Below are positions 42,482 to 52,669 of a stretch of DNA of 64,000 bases, piece after piece (the stretch's first letter is position 1; each line of letters opens with the position of its first letter). The translations under genes and the position numbers were made by a program. Source of the stretch: Mesostigma viride (taxonomy: Eukaryota > Streptophyta > Mesostigmatophyceae > Mesostigmatales > Mesostigmataceae); assembly GCA_009746045.1 (NCBI GenBank), contig RPFO01000213.1, positions 3,032,837 to 3,096,836 of the forward strand, given 5' to 3'. The notes below the pieces were generated by a model. It did not search any database and was not told the DNA's origin. It saw nothing but the letters and a program-made list of their open reading frames with translations.

Positions 42482-42756
42482 CGGCTCCTGGAAATGATTT
42501 ATCTAGTACCAAATCCGAAAGGCTTGCATCACTCCCCGGAAAGGAGAACTTTTGCGGATGACTGTAGGTGTCAGTTGGCGATGCCTTAGGATCAGGAGAC
42601 GTCCGTCCTATAGTCAGCAAAAGTTGGTGCGAGAGGTCCCCAGTTCGATTCCGGCCTGGATTCATTTGCAGATCGCGTTTTCCGCGGACCGCCGGCACTG
42701 AACGCAAATGGTTTTCTGGTGAAATGGTTTTCACCTTTGCGGCGTGCCAAATCAGA
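42482..42756. mobile_element. 275-bp insertion with 5-bp duplication, SINE-like
   Basis: ATAAC lies at 42477-42481 and 42757-42761, and the two flanks join into a normal LINE tail. Inside is GTCCCCAGTTCGATTCCGG, similar to a tRNA T-arm/B box, and a GGTGAAATGGTTTTCACC palindrome. No coding region. It could be a tRNA-derived SINE or a small DNA element. Confidence 0.45.
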
Positions 42757-42928
42757 ATAACTCCGTTGGGAGTACATGTAGCACATATTATTCCTGAGAA
42801 GGGGCATATGGCTTTTAATACATTCTGGGCTACTTCCTGCAAGGGTGGTCCCGAATGTAAGCTATACCCTTGCTCTGGGTGCACCAGGGCACCTGCACCC
42901 TCATGATCTATCACGCTATGCCCAGCTA

Positions 42929-43183
42929 GCATTGCTATGCAGGACAAGCTAGAGGAGGCCGGAGGTGGAAAACCATTGTACAGGCTCATACGCCCGCCCC
43001 TGTGGGCAAGCCCCCTCCCGGCCCCAAGCGGAAGGGGCGCTTTGCTGAGTAGAATAAGTAGGGTTTTCTAGATTAGATTAGCTTAGAGTTAGATTAGTCC
43101 GGTTTCGCGGCTTTGCCCCCCCTTCCATCCATCCACGGGAATATGTGCTACATGATCTCCCAACGGAGTCATGTTATAATTTA
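42929..43183 (+). mobile_element. LINE family 1, 255-bp 3' piece with 11-bp TSD
   Basis: ATGCCCAGCTA at 42918-42928 and 43184-43194. It holds only the last RT codons (from CTATGCAGGACAAG to the stop after AAGGGGCGCTTTGCTGAG) and the 3' UTR with hairpin and ATAATTTA tail. Confidence 0.8.
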
Positions 43184-43438
43184 ATGCCCAGCTAAGGGGG
43201 AGCATGTCATGTGGTCCGGAAAGATCATCATGGCTATACAAGAGCTAGGGCATGGCTTCTCAACAGAGAGCATCTCTCTGCATAGGCACAGCATGGCTAA
43301 ATTCTTAATGCAATATCCATGGGGGTCCCATTACAGGCATGGCTTGGCTAAAGTCTGAAGGCATCATCCATGGGGGCCATTATGGGCTCGATCACATGCG
43401 CGTGGGCCACATGCTAGGCTAAGCCTGACTAATCTCGG

Positions 43439-44007
43439 TGTTACGTCGCGTAACAATTCGTTGTAGTTACGGACGTAAATTAGGTCCTTGGCCTCGGTTG
43501 TTCCTAGGTTACGTGCAGTTCTAGTTTGGACATGATTGTCCCCGTAACAGTACTGTGGTATAGTGGGTGCCTTTGGGCGCCGCGCCGCGTACTATATTAG
43601 TGGTCCTTATCCTTTTGTAGAATGTAGTGGACAGGCGTGCATCTGTGCACCTGCTTGTGTTTCTGTGTTTCTGCAGGCGAGGGCCAGGTCGGCCCGAGCC
43701 TGTTGGACCGTTGGTGACCATTTATGCACGTTCCACTCCTTGTGTGGTCACTCGGCGTGTGTTAAATGAATTACACATATAGCTTGGGTCACGGCAGTTT
43801 AGTTGTGTTTCCTTCCTCTTTTCCTGGAGTAAACGGGTTTGATTAAATGGCCTATGGCGTATTACAGTAGTACATATGTAAATGCATTGAGATCTGGTTC
43901 GTCTCGGTCGTCTTTCGCTAGGGGTGTATATAGAAGCAGCCTCACTAGTTTAGGTAGTATCAGGACAGGTAGAGGTAGAGGTGGTGGCCGAGGCTTGCGG
44001 CGTAACA
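43439..44007 (+). repeat. 5' LTR of the gypsy element
   Basis: 569 bases. It matches the 3' LTR with only two single-base indels seen (near 43773-43783). The first base after it starts A-TGGACTCGGAGG, a plausible primer-binding site because tRNA-primed sites begin TGG. Confidence 0.95.
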
Positions 44008-44534
44008 ATGGACTCGGAGGTAGTTTAGATAGAGAGCGAGACGACGATCCTTTGCAACATACGTCATTGAATCAACCCTTCCGCGGCTGGGAAAAAGAAG
44101 ACGACACCTACTTGACAGGTAATGGGCGGGTCGCCGTCAAGCTAGGAGGATAGTGCTGCCTGATTCAGGACACGCCCTGCCTAGACGTTAGACCTGCTCG
44201 AAGCGGAAAATCCTTTCGTATATAGCTCCTGTTCCTCGTCTTGTTTCCTTAGAAAGATGGTTTACTGCCGTAGACAGTTGCTGGTTTTGGTTCGACGATA
44301 GAGAGACGGCTAGCGTCTCGTAGATTACCCTTTTTCTGCATCTTGCCTGCTTTGTATTTAGACGACCCTTCGCCGGACGCAGAATTCTTGAAACCGGATA
44401 CTTACGACCACCTGGCGCTGGAAACATCGTCCCTACGTGCGTCGTCAATCTGGTTCGGTTTCAGACACCCGAGATAAGTCGCCTTCTCCTCGTTCTCCTC
44501 ATTTGACTGCTCAAGACCTACCAGGTGCGTTACC
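44008..44534 (+). other. Gypsy leader region
   Basis: About 530 bases between the 5' LTR and the first ORF. It contains the putative primer-binding site and no supported gene. Confidence 0.6.
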
Positions 44535-44927
44535 ATGAGCCAACGGCGATCTTTTACTGCTCCTTCCCATTCTTCTAGCGATAATAGTCTAGCTAAATAT
44601 TACGTAGTGATTACGCCTCAATGGTCCTCCATTTTCCTTTCTTGGTCCGACGCTAGGAAGATCGTTCAGAATCGTGTATATAACGTAATTAGGTATAAGA
44701 AATTTATGTCCTTTGAAGAAGCTCAGCAGTTCCTTATAGATCATAGCCAAACAGATTTAGGCCTGCATGTACGCCCTATTCCTCATGGTCGCCCTCCAGT
44801 AGAAGCTCTAGTCTTTGCTACCCCTCCTTCTTCTCCCCCTAAACGGGCTGCATCTGCATCTGCTTCAGATACTCCTCTCACTTTGGAGTTTGGTTCCCTA
44901 TCCATTACTGTTGTTAAAAAGGATTGA
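44535..44927 (+). CDS. Small gypsy 5' ORF with RNase H1/viroplasmin-type N-terminal domain
   Basis: 130 codons from ATG. Residues about 20-70 read AKYYVVITPQWSSIFLSWSD, then ARKIVQNRV and YKKFMSFEEAQQFLIDH. This is the pattern of the RNase H1 hybrid-binding domain (Cauli_VI/viroplasmin fold): a YYVV strand, a Trp-Ser/Asp turn with a V-x-x-x-V helix, YKKF and an EAxxFL helix. Family knowledge: this fold binds RNA/DNA hybrids or dsRNA. In the element it lies before gag as a separate ORF. A role in reverse transcription or in RNA handling is inference. The C-terminal half is Pro/Ser-rich. Confidence 0.7.
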   Translation: MSQRRSFTAPSHSSSDNSLAKYYVVITPQWSSIFLSWSDARKIVQNRVYNVIRYKKFMSFEEAQQFLIDHSQTDLGLHVRPIPHGRPPVEALVFATPPSSPPKRAASASASDTPLTLEFGSLSITVVKKD

Positions 44928-45018
44928 TTTTAATTTTGTTCCTGCTGCAGACCTTCAAGGTTTTTCCTTTTTCCTTTGTTGCTTTCTTCTAGATTCCTAT
45001 TCCTTTACGTAATTAAAG

Positions 45019-46765
45019 ATGGATCCAGTGGGTGGAGATATGTCGCCTATACCTACCAATAATAATAATAATACTACTACTAATAACATAACAATAACAA
45101 TACTCGTGGTAACCGACGGGACTCCTTGGAAACGGTACACCATCTCACCCTCAAGGTATTCTGCGTACCTCACCTCCTTCTCCTGTTGCTGGTGGTCGCC
45201 GTCGTCCCTCAATTACCCCACCTACCTATGAACAACGTATTTCCCAAGTCAGATTTAGTGAGGAACCTTCTTTCGTTGTGAACCAGGCCCCTGCCCCTTC
45301 TGCAACCTTGGCTCACCCCTCCAGCAGGTCCTCACACACTAACAATGCTCCTAGGCCTCCTTCCCACCCTGTGCCTTCAATGCCTGCTATTAACACGGGT
45401 CGTACCTCGGCCCCTGTCGGCCCTTCTGGGCGCCCTAGTGCAGTTCCCTTTTACCCACCTGCTTCCTGGTCCTACCCTGAGACGGCCTATGAGGCTGCCC
45501 AGGTTCCTACCCGTGTGGCTGATTTAGAAGTTAATAATGATTTCAGTACCATGCCCCTAGATGATAGGAATTATGATCATTTTGCCTATTCCTCTCTTCG
45601 TGAGCAATATACTGTCCCCTTCTCCTATGGGCACCATCCTGAAACGGTGGCTCCCTCTAGACCCCTACCCAAGACTTTTCCTATCCCTTCCTTCTATCCC
45701 GCTTATGTAGCAGTGGAAGATAGTGGCCCTATGGGAAAAACTGATTCTTCTAATCCCCCTAAGCCTCCTGCTCTTCCCCTCTTTGCCAACCTTCCTAAGC
45801 TGGATGTCAAGTCTACCCCTCAACAGTTTTTCACCTTCATTATGTTGCTCACCCAGAACACAGAGTCCTGGCAGAACCACAATAGGTGGCGCCTCTCTGA
45901 TGCTGTACTAGTTCCTCATTATCTTACTACCTGCATTACTCCTGAACTTGCTAACCTCATCCAGTGTGAGTCTCTTGCCTCTCATGCCTACCCAAACTCT
46001 GTAGCAGAATTGTTCAAGCGTTTAGAGAACCATTTAGTCCCTCCCGATGCAGATTGGCAGGATAGATTATCCTTTGGCACCTTGCAGCAGGGTACCAAGT
46101 CCTTCAAAGAATATATGAAAGAGTTTGATGCTCAGATGGTACGAATTAGGGATTTGTCGGGTGCAGAAGTACGTGCTCGCTTCCTTCAGGGCCTCAGTAG
46201 ACCCTTATTGCGTGAAGTCAAGCGCCAGTTCTCTGCCTACCGTTTTACTGACCTGCCCCTCAAGCATGTGCGCCAGCATCTTTTACGAGTAGCAGATTTC
46301 TTCTCCACACCTTCTCTTCCTACCCGTTCCCGTATTAATAATATTAGCCTTACCCCTGAGGAGGAGAACTCCTATGTAGAAGAATTAGATATCTGTGTGA
46401 CTGACCTTTCAGCTCTGGATGTCTCTCATATCACCTGCTATCATTGTAAGGAAGTAGGTCATCTTAAACGTGAGTGCCCCAAGTTCCTTTCGGGTGCTCC
46501 CCCTCATCCCGACGCTCGCCCTCCTCGTACCCCTCAGCGTGCTCCTATTCGTCCCACTTCAGGACGCATTCCTTCAGCTACCCCTAGTAGGCTGAATGCT
46601 GTGCAGACAGGATCCCCAGGGTTCCCCTATGATAATCAGGCTCCCGCACCCTCTTCAATCCCTCGTGACCCTCCAGCAGTGGCTTTTCCGCCAGGGTCTT
46701 CTTCGGGGTTCGTTCCTATGGATTTGGGGGGGAGGGGGAACAGTAGGCCTGTCAGCCGGGGGTAA
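45019..46765 (+). CDS. Gypsy Gag (capsid and zinc knuckle)
   Basis: The likely start is ATG 45019 (MDPVGGDMSPIPTNNNN). The Asn/Thr repeat near 45058-45110 shifts the frame, and from about 45130 it is open to 46765. A Pro/Ser-rich N terminus is followed by a retrotransposon capsid region (about 45790-46330; PKLDVKSTPQQFFTFIMLL, FKEYMKEFDAQMVRIRDLSG, ARFLQGLSRPLLREVK) and a CCHC knuckle CYHCKEVGHLKREC near 46435-46480. Gag forms the particle and packages element RNA. It ends in a G-rich stretch where the protease frame takes over (+1). Confidence 0.85.
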
Positions 46766-47279
46766 CCTGGACAGGTCCTTAGATAGTACCCCAGATATTA
46801 ATTTTTGCTTGCCTGTTTTTATAACCTCTGTAGGAGCTGAATCATCCCTACCACTACGTGTGCGTCCTCTTATGTTCTTGAATGGTGGCTTAACCGTCCC
46901 TCATACTGTTGTAGACCCCTTCCTGCATGCTGATGAACTCTTGAATGTCTCTGTGTTAGTGGATAGCGGTGCGGCTAGCTCCTTTGTGAGCGAGGCCCTA
47001 GTTAGGCGTTTAGGACTAGTCCCTACCCCTCACACAAAAACTGTCACTGTCCATTATGCTGACGGTCGCACCAGTCATTCCCCGGGTACGGTGTCCCTTC
47101 CCCTGGTCATACAAGGACGTACGGTCAACCTGACGGCCACTATAGGCCCTATCACTACAGCTGATGTATTACTAGGATTAGATTGGCATCAGGATAATAA
47201 AATCACTATTAATTATGATACTATGGTCATTTGGTTTCCAGATAGCTCTACTGGGTACCAGAACGTCATTATAGATTAG
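46740..47279 (+). CDS. Gypsy aspartic protease
   Basis: Retropepsin signature VLVDSGAASSFVSEALVRRL (catalytic D-S-G-A) near 46955-47010, a flap region around HYADGRTSHSPG and the ADVLLGLDWHQ block near 47160-47190. The frame overlaps the end of gag, in the +1 frame, and ends at 47279; RT follows in the -1 frame. It processes the polyprotein. Confidence 0.85.
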   Translation, partial: TVGLSAGGNLDRSLDSTPDINFCLPVFITSVGAESSLPLRVRPLMFLNGGLTVPHTVVDPFLHADELLNVSVLVDSGAASSFVSEALVRRLGLVPTPHTKTVTVHYADGRTSHSPGTVSLPLVIQGRTVNLTATIGPITTADVLLGLDWHQDNKITINYDTMVIWFPDSSTGYQNVIID

Positions 47280-47281
47280 AA

Positions 47282-49888
47282 AATTTATCCTTGGTAGATA
47301 TTACTCCTCCTACACCTGTTGATCCTCCTGTGAGACCTATACCTGAAGTATTAATGTCCAATGACGAATTGCGATCTGAACTAAAGGAATATGGATACCT
47401 ATTATGTATGTTCCTTCAGTTAGAAGTACAAGAGATACCTATCACTAATAATAGTGTGGATATAGATGTAAATACAGTGGATACAATAGGAGTGGGATTT
47501 ACTGAAAATGAAATAGTTAGATACATGGCTGTGATAGATTCCTCAAAAGTATTTGAAGAAAAGACTCCTTCTTATCCTCCTCCTCGTTCTGTTTTACACC
47601 GTGTAGTTATCAAGGACGGTGCAGTTCCTACGCACTCTCCGATGTATAGAATGGGCCCTACAGAATTAAAGGAACTAAAACAGATTTTAGTATCACTATT
47701 AGAAGCAGGATTGATAGAGCCTAGTAACTCCCCCTACTCCGCTGGTGTCCTGTTAGTTCCTAAGCCAAATGGCAAGTTTCGCCTAGTTACTGATTATAGG
47801 AAGTTAAACGATATTACTGTGAAGTCTAAATACCCTCTACCTCGTATTGATGATATATTTAATAAGGTTAAAGGTTCTACCTGTTTCACAGTACTAGATT
47901 GTGCGGATGGTTTCTGGCAACTACGTATAGCTCCTGAGGATTGCCACAAAACCGCCTTTGCTACCCCTTTTGGGCATTATCAGTTTAGAGTAGCGGCTAT
48001 GGGACTCTGTAACTCTCCTGCCTCCTTCCAAATGTTAAGGGGACTCGTCACCAAAACACCAAAAAATCAATAAAAATTCAAAACTCGCATTAAACCTATG
48101 CAAACAGTGCCCAAAAGTGATTGGGGACCCAAAGTAGCATTTATGACGATTTGTCGTGCACTTACTAGGGGTACTACCCCTGGCATGTGGCTAAAAATAG
48201 CACAAGACGCTAAACCGTTCTTGCCGCCCAACGGTCAATAGGAGCATCTGTTTGACCTGCCCATACATTCCAAACGAGTTCCCCCTCTCCTCGACCGTTT
48301 GAGCTACTAACATGGGTCGGCGGGGCAGGTTTGTGAGAGTTATTAATTTTCCCGCCAAAATACGGTCTTTTTTCGCGGGAAAATTAATAACTCTCACAAA
48401 CCTGACCCGCTGAACCATGTTAGTAACTCAAACGGTCGAGGAGAGGGGGAACTTGTTTGGAATGTATGGGCAGGTCAATCAGATGCTCCTATTGACCGTG
48501 GCGTGGCAAAAACGGTTTAGCGTCTTTTAGCCAAATGCCGGGGGTAATACCCCAAGTAAGTGCACGACAAATCGTCATAAATGCTACTTTGGGTCCCCAA
48601 ACCCATTTGGGCATTGTTCGCATAGGTTTAATGTGAGTTTTGAATTTTTATTGATTTTTTGGTGTTTTGGTGACGAGTCCCCTTAATGAATGAAGTACTT
48701 AGACCTGTTATGGGAAATTCCCACCTTCCTCAAGTGTCCTCTGATTTAAAGGATCCTTCCTTCTCCTCTGTTTCTTTATCTGAGCATGACCGTTCTTGTG
48801 CTCAAGCTTACTTAGATGATATCCTTATTTATTCTCCTGATTTTGAAACGCACTTACGTGATTTAAAGAAAGTACTAGAAATTATGGCTGAAAATTCTTT
48901 ATGGGCGCGCCGTGCTAAAGTTCGTTCGGGTAGGAGTGTCCCATTTTTAGGGCACGTCCTGTCAGATGCCGGGGTTGCTACCGACCCTGACAAGACTAAG
49001 TCAATTCAGGAATGGCCTACCCCTACCGACGTTAAAGGTGTACGTAGTTTTCTAGGAATTGCTTCTTACTATAGGCGTTTTATCCCGCGTTTCGCAACTA
49101 TAGCAGCTCCTATTAATCATCTATTAAAGAAGGATATCCCCTTTGTTTGGAGTAGTGAATGTCAGTCGGCTTTTCAGTGTCTAAAATCCCTACTCCTCTC
49201 CCCTCCTGTACTCATCCTACCGGATACTACTAAACCCTTTGTTGTAGCCACAGATGCTAGCAAGGTAGCTATAGGGGGCGTCCTTCTCCAGGATCAGGGT
49301 CAGGGCTTACAGCCAATCGAGTATATCTCTAGGACAATGCTTCCTGCGGAGCGTAACTATCCCGTCCACCAGCAAGAACTATTAGCTGTGGTGTACTGTT
49401 GCCACGCGTGGCAGCACTTTCTTAAAGGTGCTCAATTTGATGTTTGCCTGAATGAACCCTGTGAGATTGATCCTTATAGATTAGTTATCCAGACAGATCA
49501 CCGCCCTCTTACCCATCTTCTCTCACAACCCAACCTTACCCCTCGTCAAGCGCGCTGGATGGAGTTTTTAGCACAGTTCTCCCCTTTTAAACTTCAGTAT
49601 GTTAAGGGTGTAGATAACATAGTACCAGATGCACTCTCTCGTCGTGCAGATTACTCCTTTTTCGAGGACCTTGATGTTCTCAATACTACTCTAGTTCCTA
49701 CTACTATGGGTGTAACCCCGTATGGTGAACTACCTGATGATGAATCCTATGCCTACCTCTTTCATACAGCTGTTCGCATGCCTGATCTCCTTTCTCACGT
49801 AGGACTCTCTCTCCCGTGTGAGGCCCTTCCTGTGGTCTCGGTGGGGGGGAGGGGAAAAATAAAATTTCTATACCGCTTAGCCATATAG
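47282..49888 (+). pseudogene. Gypsy reverse transcriptase and RNase H, split by a foldback element
   Basis: The RT N-terminal blocks are intact (VLLVPKPNGKFRLVTDYRKL, CFTVLDCADGFWQL, GLCNSPASFQM) up to 48034. The frame then runs into the insertion at 48039-48682 and resumes at 48687 with NEVLRPV, the active site QAYLDDILIYSP near 48815 and the connection block GVRSFLGIASYYRRFI. RNase H follows (VVATDASKVAIGGVLLQDQ, HQQELLAVVYCCHAW, VIQTDHRPLTHLL, VPDALSRRADY). Without the insertion and one TTAA the frame is continuous. It ends at a G/A-rich stretch where integrase takes over in the -1 frame. Confidence 0.9.
48039..48682. mobile_element. 644-bp foldback element with TTAA duplication
   Basis: TTAA at 48035-48038 and 48683-48686. 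Nearly the whole insert is an inverted repeat about 48360: GGGGACTCGTCACCAAAACA at one end is mirrored at the other, and blocks such as AGGTTTGTGAGAGTTATTAA, CCCCTCTCCTCGACCGTTTG and GGGGTACTACCCC recur in complement. There is no coding region. TTAA target use fits the piggyBac superfamily, but the GGGG ends are not typical. Related pieces lie at about 3850-4207 and 63259-64000. Confidence 0.9.
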
Positions 49889-51525
49889 CGACTAGGTCAG
49901 GAAAGTCTTATGAACACATAGTCCCTCTAGGACCTCCCCTTCTCTTTGGCAAGGCGGTAGGAGATCTCTTTAAACCTGTTCTGGATACCTCTGTAGCGAT
50001 GCCTACCTCTGATCTCGAACGTCTTATTAGTAGATTTACGGCCACTGAGCCGGAAGCATTAGCTGCCATTGCTGCCCATCCCCAACAATTAGGCAAGCAC
50101 CCTTGTAAATTTGTAGGTGGATTTTTATATGTGCAGATAGCAGATTCTCCCCCTCAATGGCGCCTGTATGTCCCTCCTATCTGTCGCTCCTCCTTGCTCT
50201 TTGAGTTGCATGACTTAGCTGCTCACCAGGGTGGTAAACGGGTACGGGACCTAGTAGCCCGCTCTTACTACTGGCCTTCCCTTTTAAAGGATGTAGATGA
50301 GTATGTTAGAACCTGTCAATCTTGCCAGGAGATGAAACCCAACAATGTAGGACAGATAGCAGAGCCTAGGACCTTACCTGATCCCATCATGCCGTGGGAC
50401 TCCATTATGATGGATTTTGTAGGACCTTTTAGGAAGAATGATAGAGGTAACGCCCAGATCCTTGTTTTTGTAGATCGTTTTACTCGTATGTGTCATCTCG
50501 TGCCGTGTCCCTTAGAACTCACCGCACGCGATTGCGCACGCCTATACCTTAATAACGTATATAGATATCATGGTTTGAGTAGGCAGTTTATTAGTGATAA
50601 GGATAAGTTATTTACTTCTGCTTTTTGGCAGCAGTTCTTCGCTGCTATCGGTACCAAGGTCACCTTCGGTACTGCCTACCACTCCTCCTCGTCTCATTTA
50701 GTAGAACGTTTGAATAGGGTAGTGGAAGAAGCTCTGCGTCACTATGTGAATGGCTCTGGGAGTGATTGGGAGGATTACCTATGTTTGGTAGAGTTTTCCC
50801 TTAACAACTGCCCTCAGGCTGCGCATGGTTATACGCCCTTCTTCCTAGATACTGGTAGACAACCTCTTACCCCTACCTCTCTTTTAGCTAGTCCTTTAAG
50901 GGACAAGGATGATGTGTCCCGGGATACTGTAGAAGGTGTGCAGGCGTTATTAGATAAGATGAAGAATGCACACGACAACGCTATTGCAGGGTACCATAGG
51001 GCGCAGGCCAAATACCTTGCTAGGTTGCGTGCCTCATTAGATAGAAGAGCACCTGAGATAGAAATAGGAGATTTAGTCTTAGTAGAAGGCCCCCGTGTTG
51101 GCCGCTTCGCTCATAAGTTCGAAGCTGAACTGAAAGTGAAACTTAGGCCCGCCTTCTTAGGACCCTTCCGTGTGTTGTCTAGAGTAGGTAATTTTCTGTA
51201 TGAGATAGATATTCCTACCTCTTGGCAGACCCACTCTCGCACCTTTCATAGAAGCCAGCTGAAGCTCTATCATCAGAGCACGTTCGCTGGTAGAGAATTG
51301 GCCCCTGCCCCTTTAGAGCATAACCCGGATACTGGTGAGGTAGAGGATGAGGTAGAGGGTATCGTGGCCCATAGAGATATCAAAAAAGGCCGCGGTACCC
51401 AGCGCCAGTATAAGGTGAAGTGGATGTATGCTCGTAGTGAGGTAGATAAGGTCTGGTATACTGAGAGTGAGCTAGATGGGTGTAGTCGCCTGCTGCAGGA
51501 GTATAAAACCCTGCATAAGCTCTAG
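49861..51525 (+). CDS. Gypsy integrase with C-terminal chromodomain
   Basis: The frame is open from about 49861 to 51525. The zinc-binding HHCC region is near 50205-50330 (H..H in LHDLAAHQGGKRVRDL, CQSCQ). The catalytic core D-D-E lies in IMMDFVGPF, FISDKDKLFTS and HLVERLNRVVEEAL. A GPY/F-like region follows (LGPFRVLSRVGNFLYEIDI). The end (51358-51515, VEGIVAHRDIKKGRG, QYKVKWMYARS, VWYTESELDG, LLQEYK) has the chromodomain pattern that defines chromoviruses, thought to direct insertion to marked chromatin. Frame is -1 relative to RNase H. Confidence 0.92.
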   Translation, partial: KISIPLSHIATRSGKSYEHIVPLGPPLLFGKAVGDLFKPVLDTSVAMPTSDLERLISRFTATEPEALAAIAAHPQQLGKHPCKFVGGFLYVQIADSPPQWRLYVPPICRSSLLFELHDLAAHQGGKRVRDLVARSYYWPSLLKDVDEYVRTCQSCQEMKPNNVGQIAEPRTLPDPIMPWDSIMMDFVGPFRKNDRGNAQILVFVDRFTRMCHLVPCPLELTARDCARLYLNNVYRYHGLSRQFISDKDKLFTSAFWQQFFAAIGTKVTFGTAYHSSSSHLVERLNRVVEEALRHYVNGSGSDWEDYLCLVEFSLNNCPQAAHGYTPFFLDTGRQPLTPTSLLASPLRDKDDVSRDTVEGVQALLDKMKNAHDNAIAGYHRAQAKYLARLRASLDRRAPEIEIGDLVLVEGPRVGRFAHKFEAELKVKLRPAFLGPFRVLSRVGNFLYEIDIPTSWQTHSRTFHRSQLKLYHQSTFAGRELAPAPLEHNPDTGEVEDEVEGIVAHRDIKKGRGTQRQYKVKWMYARSEVDKVWYTESELDGCSRLLQEYKTLHKL

Positions 51526-51601
51526 TTGTAGACCTTCTCCTCTCTTATGTTATGTCTGCTGTCGACGGATGGTTGGTTGTCCCCTCCCCTCCGCAGCCGT
51601 C

Positions 51602-51971
51602 ATGTCAGAGCCTACCCCTCCGGCTGCGAGCTCGCTGCCGTCCCCGCCCCCACCGGACCCTGAGCTGTATTTCGAGGCCCTTCCGGGCCGCTGGGTGTCG
51701 CGATCAAGTTACCGGGGTGGCGTTGTGCAGCCGGCCCTTCAGGCCCAACATGCGGGCTTAGTCAGGGCGGCCCTCTTCGGGGTCACGTGGTATGGTCCTT
51801 CCCCTGATGAGCCGCACCAGTTTGTCCTGCACGGGTTCGACGATGCCGGACACTGTTTGTTGGGGTGTGGTTCCAGCTGTCCCGCCTTGGGGCAGATAGA
51901 TGCGGTTCTCCGGTGTTGCCGTGTGTTCTCCTATCTCTCCACTCCTGTGGGCCGTACCTGCCTACGGGAGG
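51602..51971 (+). pseudogene. Gypsy post-integrase ORF (ORF3), first part, split by copia
   Basis: ATG 51602 opens a frame with a Pro-rich start (MSEPTPPAASSLPSPPPP) and a Cys-containing region (GHCLLGCGSSCPALG, AVLRCCRVFSYL). It reaches the copia insertion at 51971 and continues in the same frame from 60005. I recognise no family. Its place after integrase is where some LTR elements carry env or other accessory genes, but no signal peptide or membrane span is visible in this part. Confidence 0.6.
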
Positions 51972-52669
51972 AGTTAAACTTTCTTCGCACACGCAATGTG
52001 AAGGATATGGTTGCAATGCAGCAATGTGTGAATATGGTTGGAAACGGAGCTTTGTTAAATCGGATAATGTTTACAGCGCTCAACACTTGAGGCTTGCACA
52101 CGAGCTTGCCAAGTCAAGGCACAACACGTGAGGCGGGCTCGCAAGATATGCCCATTTGGCACTGGCCTATTGTTTATATACTTGTGCACTGTGCTTGCTA
52201 GTTCTGAGCAGCCTAGGAGGCCTGCTCAGTAATAACACCCCCGGTACAGTATTCACTACCTGTACAGCGCCCAGTTCCTATACAGTAGGTCTGCCATACA
52301 GGCACAGTGACCACAGAGTACAGTCACCACAGTGATTATTGCATCTGCACCTAGAAGTCCAGGACTAAGCCTGCGGTACCAATAGACCACAGGTTAAGGT
52401 TCCTATTTCCTGCGTACGACGTATTAATCCAATACCGTCGTAGGTACAGCACCTAATTCCTGTCAGCCCAGGAATTACTGTCGACCCCATATGTCGTCGG
52501 CAAATATTCACGTCCGACTTAGAAGAACAGCCGGCTCGCGCTCGCGCGCGACCGGGAAGTCGGAACGCCATAACTTTCTTGATACTTGTCGGAATGAACT
52601 CGTTCCGGTGCCGCTGGAATCGCAGAGATATGCCGAATCAGGATCACGCCAATGCGCTTGGCGTTAACT
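51972..52669 (-). repeat. Copia 3' LTR
   Basis: 698 bases, about 99% identical to 59305-59999. By eye I count four substitutions and three single-base indels between the two. Confidence 0.95.

Larger units (their letters stand above)
42463..43438 (-). mobile_element. ORF1-only element, 3' half, split by two insertions
   Basis: Minus-strand tail TTAATTAGGAACATAA at 42463-42481. The hairpin CTCC-GTTG-GGAG resumes at 42762 after a 275-bp insertion. The CATATGGCTTTTAATACATT and CTTCCTGCAAGGGTGG blocks and the spacer run on to 43438, broken by an RT LINE piece at 42929-43183. The spacer stops at the 5' LTR of the gypsy element and continues at 62906, so this is the other half of the element ending at 63255. 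Confidence 0.75.

Noticed and set aside
43521..43769. Small open frames present in both gypsy LTRs
   Set aside because: Identical by LTR duplication, short and without any domain; no evidence of translation.
48191..48418. 75-codon frame in the centre of the foldback element
   Set aside because: It spans the symmetry axis of the palindrome and mirrors itself; no coding signal.
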